From the NCBI GenBank assembly GCA_021730985.1, contig JAKFYI010000004.1, positions 89,901-153,900 of the forward strand: a stretch of DNA of 64,000 nt. The letters run 5' to 3'. The stretch is from Hyphomicrobiales bacterium. GTDB lineage: Bacteria; Pseudomonadota; Alphaproteobacteria; Rhizobiales; Xanthobacteraceae. This document shows positions 1 to 8,486 of the stretch, one piece after another (position 1 is the stretch's first letter; each line of letters opens with the position of its first letter). The notes below the pieces were generated by a model. The model worked only from the letters and a program-made list of their open reading frames with translations. It was not told the origin of the DNA and did not search any database. The translations under genes and the position numbers were made by a program.

Positions 1-2409
1 AGATAGATCGATCAGGCCGGCCGCGTTGAAGCCGACCAGTCCGCCGGCAAACGCATTGGAGCCGGCGGTGACGTTGCCGCCTGCACTGGACGAGATGATG
101 TTGCCGGTGTTGGTGCCGACCAGACCGCCGGCGAAATTGAAGCCGCCCACTCCGTCGAGGCCGCTGCCAACCGAAACATTCACCATCGCCTTCGAGCCGG
201 AGATGGTTCCGGAGTTCACGCCGGCCAGACCGCCCGCCGTGATGCCGGTAAAGCTGCCGCCGTTCACCGTTCCACTGACGTTGACCTTGATGATCTGGCC
301 GCCGGCGAGGTTGTGGCCGACCAGCAACCCTATCAACTGGTTGTTGCCGCCCGCGTTGACCGTGAGGTTGGTGAGATTGAGATTGCGGATGATGCCGGAG
401 TTGGCGGCGAGAGCCGAAGGACCGTTGATGATGAGATTGGAGATGGTGTGGTCGAGTCCGTCGAACTCGCCCTGGAACGTGAAGGTGAGCCCGTTCATCG
501 TCGCGCCGCCGGCGTTGATGTCGCGGCCGAGCGCGTATTTAAGGCCAGCGTTTAGCGCAATGCTCTGCAAATTGGTGATGCTATTGACCAGCATGAAGTA
601 ATTGAACTGGCCGGACACCGCGTTGTTGGTCGTCACGCCCCGGGTGCCGCCGCCCTGCCCGCTCGGGGTGAAGTTGGTCGGCGTGCCGTAGGTGCCGCTC
701 ACCGGATTGTCGTAGAACACCACCCGGCCGGTGCTGTTGGTCCAGTCGATCCGGCTTCCGGTTGTGAACTGCTGGAAAATGATGTTGCCGACGCCGGTAC
801 CGGTCACGTCTGCCCGCACGACCAAACTGCCAGCGCCCGTATTCGAAATGGTGACGCCGTCGTTGAATTGAACATTCCGGAATGCGTTGAGTGTCAGCGT
901 CGTGCCGGTACTCCACGTCAGGCTCTGGGTGACGAAGATGTCACCATTGCCGGCGCCGGCGTTGTTCACAATCGTCACGTTGTTGAGAAGCAACTGCGAT
1001 TGCATCGTCGCAATCGACATCGAATTTGCGCCGTCGATACCACCCACCGTGAAGTCGAACGGATCGAGCAGCAACTGGCCGTAAGAGCCTTGTGCCGCAC
1101 TCGTGTTGACCAATCCGCGGAAGTCGAGCGTGTCCTTGCCCGACACTTCGACGAAGCCGCCGTTACCGCCGGCCGCGCCACCGGTCGCAAGAATCAGTCC
1201 AGAGAAATGCGTGGTACCATCGGCCCAGATGACGACCTTGCCGCCATAGCCCACCGAGGTAGCCGAAGCGTTGATCACCGTCCCGGCATCGATGCTCACC
1301 GTGGTCGCATTCGGCAACGTGCCCGGCTCAAGGGCGCCCTGCGGAATGGTCCCCGCATGCCCGCGCCCGCCGCCAGTGTCGCCGCCGATCAGCACCGTGC
1401 CGCCGCCGGTCGCGCCCGAGGCGTCGAATGTCGCGGCCTTGATCTCGATGGCCTGACCGGTGACCTGGATCTTGCCGCCCTTGGCCTTCTTGCTCGACAC
1501 GTCGAGCTTGCCGGAAATCTTGACGGTCTGCTTGAAGCCCGCGGCGTCCGACGTGGCGCCGCCGAGCACGATCTTGCCGTTGCGATGGCCGACCGAGCGC
1601 GCCTCGATCACACCGGTGTTGTTGATGACGGAATCCACCACGGTGCGCGCGGCAGCGGCGGTCAGCTCGACCCGGCCGCCATTGGCCCTCAGCAGGCCTT
1701 CGTTCTTGACCAGCGCACTAAGCGGCAGGCCGGTTTCGACGTCGCGGACGGTCGACGAGATCGCGTCGCCGGGCGACAGCTTGATGAGTTCGTCGCCGTA
1801 GAAGTCGAGCGAGAAGGTGTTGGCGGAGGCGAGACCGATGGTGCCGAAGCGCGCCGTGATGGTGCCGCTGTTGCGCACGCCGGGCGCAACCAGCGCCGCG
1901 AAGCCGTGGCTGTGCGAGTTGATGGTGCCGAGGTTGACGATCGAGGCGTCCGGCCGGCCCGGAATGTTGAACTGGTAGCGGCCCGCCATGAAGCTTTCGT
2001 TGGAGATGTCGCTGGTGGTCGCCAGGAAGCCCGCAGTGTTGATGGTGGCGCCGCGGCCGATCAGCAGTCCGTCAGGATTGACCAGGAAGACGCGGCCGTT
2101 GGCATCGAGCACGCCGTTGATGCTGGACGGACCCATGCCGCCGGTGACGCGATTGAGCGCGATCGAGCCCGAGCCCGGCTGGTTGAAGCGCACCGAATCG
2201 CCGGACCCGATGTTGAAGGTCTGCCAGTTGATGATGGCGCGGTCGGTGTGCTGATTGATGATGACGTTGTTGGTGCCGCCGCCGTTGATGGTGGCGCCGC
2301 CGCCGACCACCGTGCCGCCGAGCGGATTGGCGAGAACCGCCGTGAGGCCGAGCGGCACAAGCGCCGACGTTGCGAGCAGCAGATGACGGAGTGGGTGCCA
2401 CTTCGACAT
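1..2409 (-). CDS. Two-partner secretion adhesin TpsA, filamentous haemagglutinin-like (3' end beyond window)
   Basis: Large secreted beta-helical exoprotein of a type Vb (two-partner) system, exported by the TpsB encoded one base upstream. The minus frame is open for all 803 codons from the ATG at 2409 to the window edge. Residues 1-27 form a signal peptide ending VLA-NP. The haemagglutination-activity (TPS) domain follows, with NWQTFNIG near residue 61 and the NPDG motif at 111-114, which corresponds to the NPNG signature of FhaB-type TPS domains. Gly/Asn/Thr-rich repetitive sequence follows, and the last ~100 visible residues carry GLUG-type repeats (GGLAGVNSGTI, GGLVGTNTGNI, GGLVGFN). The missing C-terminus prevents telling an adhesin from a contact-dependent toxin. 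Family assignment is firm; function (adhesion, biofilm) is inferred. Confidence 0.93.
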   Translation of the reverse strand, partial: MSKWHPLRHLLLATSALVPLGLTAVLANPLGGTVVGGGATINGGGTNNVIINQHTDRAIINWQTFNIGSGDSVRFNQPGSGSIALNRVTGGMGPSSINGVLDANGRVFLVNPDGLLIGRGATINTAGFLATTSDISNESFMAGRYQFNIPGRPDASIVNLGTINSHSHGFAALVAPGVRNSGTITARFGTIGLASANTFSLDFYGDELIKLSPGDAISSTVRDVETGLPLSALVKNEGLLRANGGRVELTAAAARTVVDSVINNTGVIEARSVGHRNGKIVLGGATSDAAGFKQTVKISGKLDVSSKKAKGGKIQVTGQAIEIKAATFDASGATGGGTVLIGGDTGGGRGHAGTIPQGALEPGTLPNATTVSIDAGTVINASATSVGYGGKVVIWADGTTHFSGLILATGGAAGGNGGFVEVSGKDTLDFRGLVNTSAAQGSYGQLLLDPFDFTVGGIDGANSMSIATMQSQLLLNNVTIVNNAGAGNGDIFVTQSLTWSTGTTLTLNAFRNVQFNDGVTISNTGAGSLVVRADVTGTGVGNIIFQQFTTGSRIDWTNSTGRVVFYDNPVSGTYGTPTNFTPSGQGGGTRGVTTNNAVSGQFNYFMLVNSITNLQSIALNAGLKYALGRDINAGGATMNGLTFTFQGEFDGLDHTISNLIINGPSALAANSGIIRNLNLTNLTVNAGGNNQLIGLLVGHNLAGGQIIKVNVSGTVNGGSFTGITAGGLAGVNSGTISGSKAMVNVSVGSGLDGVGGFNFAGGLVGTNTGNIISSSAGGNVTAGSNAFAGGLVGFNAAGLIDLS

Positions 2410-2410
2410 G

Positions 2411-4177
2411 CTAGTACCGCACCGTGGATATGAAGAAGAAGCGCCAGTCATCGCGGGGACCCTCAATGCCTTTGGCGGCAGACACGTCGACCATGACGAA
2501 ATTCTGCCACCTCAGCCGGACCCCGCCGCCCGCTGATGCTGCCGTTGTTTCTGCTGTCCCCACAGCAGGCACGATTGTAAAGACTTGGCCGACGTCCGCA
2601 AAGGCGTAGAACTGCGCGTCCGGAGACTGCGGCATCTTATTCACGAAATCGTACCGGAGTTCGCCGCTGGCCATCCAGCAGTGATCCCCCAGCAGTTCGG
2701 ACGGGTCGTAAGCGCGGCCGAACACGCGCCCGCCGTAACCGCACTGCTCGGAGGCGAGCAATGGGCTTGCGGCCCATTGGCCGTAGAACCCAATCAAGGC
2801 GGAAAATTGCCCGCCCAGGGGCTGCAGCCGGCTGGCCGACAGCTCAACCTTGGTAAAATTGACCTTACCGGCCGCGCGCGTGGCCAGCGGATTGCCGTTT
2901 TCGGTGCTGCCGAAGCCCGGAATGCCCTGGCTTACGGTGATGCTGCCCTGGTTGATGCCGCTGAACTTGTCGGCGATGTCGCCATCGACCCGGCCGCGGA
3001 ATCCCCGCAACCGGTCGGCCTGGAAGGGGTCCGGCGCGGTCAGATTGATCTTGCTGTAGCTGTCGGTGATGAACGCGAGCCCGGTCAGGGTCAGATTGCG
3101 TTCACGGGACCGCACGATCGACTGGTACATGCCGAACTCGACGGTCGTGGTCTGGGTCCGGTAATCCAGCAACTGCAGCAGCGGGGTGCCCGGCTTTCCG
3201 TCGCTGTAGGTGGCGTTGACGAAGCCGGTCAGACCCTCGCTGTTGACGACGTGGCGATAGTTGCCGGAAAAAAACATCAGCTCCTTGAAATCGGTCACGC
3301 CGGCGTAAGCCAGGGTGAACGATTCATGGGTGCCAAACACGTTGTTGATGGTCGGCGCAGCCATGAACTGGTACGGCCCGCGCGCCTGCGTGCCACGGTT
3401 GTCGATGCGGCCGTTGAAGTCGTAGCGCTTCTCGGTGACCTCGACGACCAGCACCGACGCGCCCTGCTCGGTCTTTGACGCCTGCAGCGTGGTGGAGAAC
3501 TTCAGGCCCGGCAGGTCGTTGGCGAGCAGCAGGTAGCGCTCGAGGGTGCGGATGTTGGCCGGACGGTCGCGCACGATCTTGGCGGAATAGTCGGTGAAGA
3601 AGTCGCGATAGCGGGCGAGCTTGTCGCGCGGCCACTCGACCCGGCTGACGTAGCCCTCGATCACCTGGATGCGGATCGTGGCGCCGCCCGGGGTCAACTC
3701 CTGCGGCGGGATGATGGCGCGCGACAGCACGTAGCCGTCCGCGCCGTATTTCGCGGTGATGCGCTTGGCGATGTCATAAACGGCTTCGAGCGACACTTGA
3801 CGATTCAGCAGGTCGCGATAGATCGGCGCGAATTCCTGCTCGCCGTACACGGTCGAGCCGACCACCTGGATGCTGCGGATGGTCAGCATGGTCTGCGCGG
3901 CGCCGGCCGGCGCCTCGGTGCTGGGCAGCGAAATCGCCCCGCCGCTCGGGCGTGCCCGGGGTGCCGTGCGCGGATCGACGATCTGGTCGCGCTCGCGGCC
4001 CGGCAACGCGCCGCCCGGGATCTGCGCGAACGCCTCCTGCGCGATGCACAGAATCGCAAGCGCCGCCAGAATCGGGCGCAACGCCGCGCTGCTGCTGCGA
4101 ACGCAAGAACGCAGACCGCACGCCACAACGTGGGAGAAACGCAACCTCACCGGACAACTGACCCCAACCGACACCAA
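2411..4177 (-). CDS. TpsB outer-membrane transporter, ShlB/FhaC/HecB family
   Basis: Omp85-superfamily pore that recognises the TPS domain of its partner and secretes it across the outer membrane. The frame encodes 588 residues: a signal peptide ending AFAQ, a proline-rich linker, two POTRA-type modules (the first around LTIRSIQVVGSTVYG to IEGYVSRVEW, the second to about residue 250), then a 16-strand-type barrel. LRGF lies where the family has its L6 tip VRGY/F motif, and the chain ends in an aromatic residue (TVRY), as usual for barrel proteins. The stop is one base from the tpsA start, so the two are co-transcribed. The first possible start is TTG at 4177; a GTG about 16 codons further in would give a more compact signal peptide, so the start is uncertain. 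It lies 18 bases after the hydrolase gene. Confidence 0.93.
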   Translation of the reverse strand: MVSVGVSCPVRLRFSHVVACGLRSCVRSSSAALRPILAALAILCIAQEAFAQIPGGALPGRERDQIVDPRTAPRARPSGGAISLPSTEAPAGAAQTMLTIRSIQVVGSTVYGEQEFAPIYRDLLNRQVSLEAVYDIAKRITAKYGADGYVLSRAIIPPQELTPGGATIRIQVIEGYVSRVEWPRDKLARYRDFFTDYSAKIVRDRPANIRTLERYLLLANDLPGLKFSTTLQASKTEQGASVLVVEVTEKRYDFNGRIDNRGTQARGPYQFMAAPTINNVFGTHESFTLAYAGVTDFKELMFFSGNYRHVVNSEGLTGFVNATYSDGKPGTPLLQLLDYRTQTTTVEFGMYQSIVRSRERNLTLTGLAFITDSYSKINLTAPDPFQADRLRGFRGRVDGDIADKFSGINQGSITVSQGIPGFGSTENGNPLATRAAGKVNFTKVELSASRLQPLGGQFSALIGFYGQWAASPLLASEQCGYGGRVFGRAYDPSELLGDHCWMASGELRYDFVNKMPQSPDAQFYAFADVGQVFTIVPAVGTAETTAASAGGGVRLRWQNFVMVDVSAAKGIEGPRDDWRFFFISTVRY

Positions 4178-4195
4178 CTACTGAGACGTATTCCG

Positions 4196-4906
4196 CTACT
4201 CCGCCGCCGCGAGGCCCTTCTGCGCGTTGCGCTTGAGGCATTCGATGGCGAAGTCGGTCGACATGATGTCGCCGAAGATCAGATAGAAACCGATCAGCGA
4301 GGCGTTGTGGTCCTCGTCGGTCACCGCGGCATTGCCGTCGGTGATCATCACGGTCTTGAAGTTGAGCATCATGGCGTCGCGCGCGGTGGATTCGCAGCAC
4401 ACGTTGGTCACCGTGCCGGTGATCAGCACGGTGTCGAGGCCGCGCGCGCGCAGCACGCCGGCCAGGTCCGATGAGCCCTGGATGAACGCGCTGTAGCGGT
4501 TCTTCTCGACGGTGATGTCGTCCGCCCGGACGTCGAGTTCGGGCCAGATTTCATAGCCCTTGCTTCCGCGCGCCAGTGCCTCGGCGCGGCGGCTGGTGCC
4601 GCGCGAACCGAGCATGTCGTACAGCGTCGACCAGTCCTTGAGCGTCTCGTCGGTGTAGGCGGTCTTGATCCAGACCACGGCGCCGCCGGTGTCACGAACG
4701 GCCTGGGCCAGCCGGTTGATATTGGGGACGATCTCCTGCGCCATCAGGCACGGCGCGTGCGCCACGCTCGGCAACATGAAGGCGTTCTGCATATCGACCA
4801 CGACCAGCGCGGTGCGCCTCGGGTCGAGATCGGCATGAACGTGCTCGCGTCCATGGCGAGTCGTCACGCGGTCGATAACCGTTTGGGGAATCGAGACTTT
4901 GTGCAT
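4196..4906 (-). CDS. Cysteine hydrolase, isochorismatase family
   Basis: Alpha/beta hydrolase of the isochorismatase/nicotinamidase superfamily, 236 residues. The catalytic triad is visible: Asp38 in VVDMQN, Lys135 in VEKNRYSAF and Cys170 in TNVCCESTARDA; a cis-peptide-type GTVTN segment precedes the Cys. The family cleaves C-N or C-O bonds in small amides and vinyl ethers (N-carbamoyl compounds, ureidoacrylate, isochorismate). The substrate cannot be read from the sequence. It starts with ATG at 4906, divergent from hemA across a 221-base gap, and ends 18 bases before tpsB, so it may be the first gene of the tps transcript, although a functional link to adhesin export is not obvious. Confidence 0.9.
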   Translation of the reverse strand: MHKVSIPQTVIDRVTTRHGREHVHADLDPRRTALVVVDMQNAFMLPSVAHAPCLMAQEIVPNINRLAQAVRDTGGAVVWIKTAYTDETLKDWSTLYDMLGSRGTSRRAEALARGSKGYEIWPELDVRADDITVEKNRYSAFIQGSSDLAGVLRARGLDTVLITGTVTNVCCESTARDAMMLNFKTVMITDGNAAVTDEDHNASLIGFYLIFGDIMSTDFAIECLKRNAQKGLAAAE

Positions 4907-5127
4907 CGCAACCTATCCGCCGACAGAAGCCGAATTATGCGGCCAGGACGATGGTTGAGCAACCGCCGGCGGTGGACAGCGCGCGACTGTGCCTCTGGGG
5001 TGACAGGGCGGCGCGCTCAAATCCAGGAACGGCGGGAGTTGCCGGGGTTAACCACCTCGACAAACAACATTGAAGTCTTCTAAAACAAAGAACCCGACCA
5101 AATGCGGCTCTGCTAAGGCCTTTTGTC

Positions 5128-6354
5128 ATGAATTATGACCGTTTTTTCGCGGATGCGCTCGGCAGACTGCACGATGAGCGCCGTTACCGGGTGTTTGCCG
5201 AGCTGGAACGGGTCGCCGGTCGCTTTCCTCACGCCATCTGGCACACCCCGCAGGGGCCGCGCGATGTCGTGATCTGGTGCTCCAACGACTACCTCGGCAT
5301 GGGCCAGCACCCCAAGGTGATCGGCGCCATGGTCGAGACCGCCACCCGGATGGGAACCGGCGCGGGCGGAACCCGCAACATCGCCGGCACCAATTTCCCG
5401 CTGGTCGCGCTGGAGCGCGAACTCGCCGACCTGCACGGCAAAGACTCGGCCCTGGTCTTCACCTCCGGCTACGTTTCGAACGAAACCGGCATCTCGACCA
5501 TCGCCCGGCTGATCCCGAACTGCCTGATCCTGTCGGACGCCTACAATCACAATTCGATGATCGCGGGCATCCGCAATGCGGGCTGCGACAAGCAGATTTT
5601 CCGCCACAACGACATGGCGCATCTCGAGGAACTGCTGATCGCCGCGGGCGACCGCCCGAAGCTAATCGCCTTTGAGAGCATCTACTCGATGGACGGCGAC
5701 GTCGGCCCGATCAACACGATCTGCGATCTGGCGGAGCGTTACGGCGCGCTGACCTATCTCGACGAGGTTCACGCGGTCGGCATGTATGGCCCGCGCGGCG
5801 CCGGCATCGCCGAGCGCGACGGCGCGATGCACCGCGTCGATGTGATCGAAGGCACGCTCGGCAAGGCGTTCGGCGCGCTGGGCGGCTACATCGCAGCCAA
5901 CAGCACGCTGTGCGACGCCGTGCGTTCCTACGCGCCGGGCTTCATCTTCACCACCGCGCTGCCGCCCGCGGTGTGCGCGGCCGCGACCGCCGCGATCCGC
6001 CATCTCAAGACTTCGACCTGGGAGCGCGAGCGCCACCAGGATCGCGCCGCGCGGCTCAAGTCGGTGCTCACCATGGCCGGCCTGCCGGTGATGGAAACGC
6101 CGACCCACATCGTCCCGGTGATGGTCGGCGATGCGGAGAAGTGCAAGGCGGCGAGCGACCTGCTGCTCAACGAGCACGGCATCTACATCCAGCCGATCAA
6201 CTATCCGACCGTTCCGGCCGGCACCGAGCGGCTGCGCATCGCGCCGTCGCCCTATCACGACGATGGGCTGATCGATGCCCTCGCCGGCGCCATGGTGGAT
6301 GTCTGGGAAAAGCTCGGAATGCCGCTGAAGCAGCGCTCGCTGGCCGCCGAATAA
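5128..6354 (+). CDS. hemA: 5-aminolevulinate synthase (C4 pathway)
   Basis: PLP enzyme condensing glycine and succinyl-CoA to 5-aminolevulinate, the first step of haem (and bacteriochlorophyll) synthesis in alphaproteobacteria. 408 residues, normal for the family. The PLP lysine is K246 in [21 protein letters not shown] (Asp212, His215) contacts the cofactor, and [13 protein letters not shown] is the family glycine-rich segment. The ATG at 5128 has AAGG nine bases upstream. The 221-base divergent region before it contains TTAAC near 5056 but no convincing FNR/FixK box (TTGAT-N4-ATCAA). The stop lies one base from the end of the convergent AbrB gene, with no obvious terminator between them. 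Confidence 0.98.
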   Translation: MNYDRFFADALGRLHDERRYRVFAELERVAGRFPHAIWHTPQGPRDVVIWCSNDYLGMGQHPKVIGAMVETATRMGTGAGGTRNIAGTNFPLVALERELADLHGKDSALVFTSGYVSNETGISTIARLIPNCLILSDAYNHNSMIAGIRNAGCDKQIFRHNDMAHLEELLIAAGDRPKLIAFESIYSMDGDVGPINTICDLAERYGALTYLDEVHAVGMYGPRGAGIAERDGAMHRVDVIEGTLGKAFGALGGYIAANSTLCDAVRSYAPGFIFTTALPPAVCAAATAAIRHLKTSTWERERHQDRAARLKSVLTMAGLPVMETPTHIVPVMVGDAEKCKAASDLLLNEHGIYIQPINYPTVPAGTERLRIAPSPYHDDGLIDALAGAMVDVWEKLGMPLKQRSLAAE

Positions 6355-6355
6355 T

Positions 6356-7465
6356 CTATCGCTCCGGGGTATCCAGGCGCGGCGAAGGCTGCGATTCGAC
6401 AGTCATGGGCGGCGGAGGCGGCCCGAGCCAGCGGGCCAGCAGCGGAACCGTCAGCGACACCAGCATGTAGCGCGAAAGGTGGTGCGCCCCGATGAAGATC
6501 GGGTCGAGGTGCAGCGCCAGCGCCATCACCATCATGGTGTCCTGCGCGCCGGGCGCATACGCCACCACCACGTCGGCGATCCGCAGCGGCAGCATCGCGG
6601 TCAGCGCCACCACGAACAGCGAAGCAACCGAGATCGCCACCGCGAACGAGCCGAGCGCGGCGCCCAGATAGCGCAGCAGCGTGATCGGATCGGTGTTGGC
6701 GAAGCGCGCACCGGTCACGGCGCCGATCCCGATCACCGCGGCCGCCGCCGCCCACCACGGCAGCACCGCATCAAGGTATCCGCTGCCGTGCAGCACCGCC
6801 GACGCCAGCATGGCGCCGAACATCAGGCCGCCGGGAAACCGGATCGTCCGCAGGAACACGGCCGCCGCGGTCGAAACCCCGATCAGGATGGCGAGCTCCG
6901 GAACCGACGTGATCCCCGCGCTGGATTTCGGCAGGAACGCGCCGGTGGCGGTCAGGCCAAATAATGCGAGACCGGCCGGGATGCCGATCGTCAGGATCAC
7001 CACGCGCATCACCTGCACGATCGCGATGGCGCGCAGGTCCGCGCGTTGCTCGGCGGCCAGCACCATCACCTGCGCCAGCGCGCCGGGACTCGCGCCGAAC
7101 AGCGCCGACTGCCAGTCCCAGCCGTGCACGACGCGGAGATAGGAGGTGGTTGCGGCCGTCATCACCACGGTCGCAATCAGCAGCAGCGCGATGCTGACCG
7201 GGAACGCGGCGATGCCCTGTAGCGTCTCGGGCGTCACCACCGCGCCGAGCGAGATGCCGACCAGCACGGAAATCGCGCGCGACAGCGGCGCAGGCACCAT
7301 CAGCGGCCGCCCGGCCAGCGCCGCGCCCGCAACCGACAAGAGCGATCCCGAAATGAGGCCCGCGGGAAATCCCGCCCAAGTGAACGCAGCGCCGCCGGCC
7401 GCCGCGATCAGCAGCGTCTCGGCGGTGCGCAGCGTCGTTCGCCGCGTGGCTGCGGAAAGCACCAT
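6356..7465 (-). CDS. AbrB-family membrane protein (duplicated Gneg_AbrB domain)
   Basis: Polytopic inner-membrane protein of the AbrB/'ammonia monooxygenase' family (not the Bacillus regulator AbrB). Two similar halves of hydrophobic helices are seen, each starting with a segment like AGFPAGLISGSLLSVAGAALAG or IRFPGGLMFGAMLASAVLHGSG, which matches the internal duplication typical of the family. Function is unclear; putative transport or regulatory roles have been proposed for relatives. The ATG at 7465 starts just before the first helix; an in-frame TTG at 7501 is also possible, and neither has a strong ribosome binding site. It is convergent with hemA, with one base between the two stops. 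Confidence 0.85.
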   Translation of the reverse strand: MVLSAATRRTTLRTAETLLIAAAGGAAFTWAGFPAGLISGSLLSVAGAALAGRPLMVPAPLSRAISVLVGISLGAVVTPETLQGIAAFPVSIALLLIATVVMTAATTSYLRVVHGWDWQSALFGASPGALAQVMVLAAEQRADLRAIAIVQVMRVVILTIGIPAGLALFGLTATGAFLPKSSAGITSVPELAILIGVSTAAAVFLRTIRFPGGLMFGAMLASAVLHGSGYLDAVLPWWAAAAAVIGIGAVTGARFANTDPITLLRYLGAALGSFAVAISVASLFVVALTAMLPLRIADVVVAYAPGAQDTMMVMALALHLDPIFIGAHHLSRYMLVSLTVPLLARWLGPPPPPMTVESQPSPRLDTPER

Positions 7466-7540
7466 CGCGCGATCAATGCCGCGCCGGCCTTGAGGCGTCA
7501 AATGACGTTTCGTGCTGACGGTCTCGCCGCCGCGGACAGT

Positions 7541-7795
7541 TCAGCCGCCGCGATCCTGGCTGAGCACGATCCGCACCAGATCGGCGGCGTTCCTGGCGCC
7601 AAGCTTCGCCATGATGCGCGCGCGATGCACCTCGATGGTGCGCGGGCTGATGCCAAGCTTGCGCCCGGTTTCCTTGTTGGAGGCGCCGGCGACGATCAGC
7701 TTGAGCACCTCGCGCTCGCGCGGGGTCAGCCGTTCGGAGCCCGGAAAATTCACGTCGCCGCGCTGGGCGGTGCTTTGCGAAACGGAACCCGTCAT
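7541..7795 (-). CDS. Stand-alone LuxR-type HTH protein
   Basis: Small DNA-binding protein of 84 residues consisting almost only of a LuxR/GerE helix-turn-helix: LTPREREVLKLI, then ASNKETGRKLGIS and PRTIEVHRARIMAKLGA. No receiver, PAS or autoinducer domain precedes it, and the region upstream (7796-7855) is only a hairpin spacer after mscL, so this is not the visible remnant of a longer response regulator. Single-domain LuxR proteins are known as regulators, but their targets vary. It lies between mscL and the AbrB-family gene, all on the minus strand, and could be read through from mscL. Confidence 0.8.
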   Translation of the reverse strand: MTGSVSQSTAQRGDVNFPGSERLTPREREVLKLIVAGASNKETGRKLGISPRTIEVHRARIMAKLGARNAADLVRIVLSQDRGG

Positions 7796-7813
7796 GGCGT
7801 GCGCGATGTTGGC

Positions 7814-7836
7814 CGCCGCGCCTTTTGGGCGCGGCG
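7814..7836 (-). terminator. Hairpin after mscL
   Basis: A perfect 9-bp GC stem (CGCCGCGCC with GGCGCGGCG) closes a five-base loop, 20 bases past the mscL stop. No T-run follows on the minus strand, so it may be a weak or Rho-assisted terminator or an mRNA 3'-end stabiliser. Confidence 0.4.
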
Positions 7837-7855
7837 CTGGACGCTCGACAATAAG

Positions 7856-8260
7856 CTATTTCTTCAGCAGGTCTCGAATCTCTTCGAGCAGTTGCTCGGA
7901 GCGCGGAGGCGCCGACGGCTTGGCCTCCTCCTTCTGTCTCATCTTCTGTATGGCATTGACCACCAGGAACAGCACGCCCGCGATGATGATGAAATTGATC
8001 GTGATGGTGATGAAATTGCCCCACGCCAGCACGGCGCCCTGCTTCTTCGCGTCGGCCAGGCTGCCCGCAGTCACCGCCTTCGACAGGCCGGTGAAGTAGT
8101 TTGAGAAGTCGAGGCCGCCGGTGATCGCACCGATGATCGGCATGAAGATGTCGCCGACCATGGAGTCGACGATCTTGCCGAACGCAACGCCGATGATGAC
8201 GCCGACCGCCAGATCGACGACGTTGCCCCGCATCGCGAAGTCGCGGAATTTCTTCAACAT
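7856..8260 (-). CDS. mscL: Large-conductance mechanosensitive channel MscL
   Basis: Homopentameric inner-membrane channel that opens under membrane tension to release solutes on hypo-osmotic shock. 134 residues: N-terminal amphipathic [15 protein letters not shown]1 [18 protein letters not shown], a periplasmic loop with FSNYF, TM2 around [15 protein letters not shown], and a charged C-terminal bundle ending EEIRDLLKK. The ATG at 8260 is chosen because it matches the conserved N-terminus and has GAGGGGG just upstream; the longer open frame to 8356 has no family support. It is divergent from the hybrid kinase gene across 226 bases. Confidence 0.97.
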   Translation of the reverse strand: MLKKFRDFAMRGNVVDLAVGVIIGVAFGKIVDSMVGDIFMPIIGAITGGLDFSNYFTGLSKAVTAGSLADAKKQGAVLAWGNFITITINFIIIAGVLFLVVNAIQKMRQKEEAKPSAPPRSEQLLEEIRDLLKK

Positions 8261-8486
8261 GCCTGCCCCCTCGAAACGTTTACGTGGTCCGTAGCCCGGC
8301 ATCCTAGCCTGCGCGACGCGCCGACGCTGCCAGGTCCGCGCAACGAATGCCATCAAGCCTGGATCGGTATAAATTTCAATAGCTTACTATCTCCGTGCCG
8401 CGATGCCGGCGTGTCGGGCCGGGTGGACAACCCTGCACGATCATGGTCCGCTGAGGGTCCTGGGAGGAGCGGCGCAAGGAGCCGGC

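Noticed and set aside
868..2433. Long open frame (521 codons) on the plus strand
   Set aside because: It is antisense to tpsA and shows only Arg/Ala/Asp-rich high-GC composition; the minus frame has a signal peptide, TPS domain and GLUG repeats.
4907..5127. FNR/FixK box in front of hemA
   Set aside because: I looked for TTGAT-N4-ATCAA, which often controls hemA in relatives, and saw no acceptable match.
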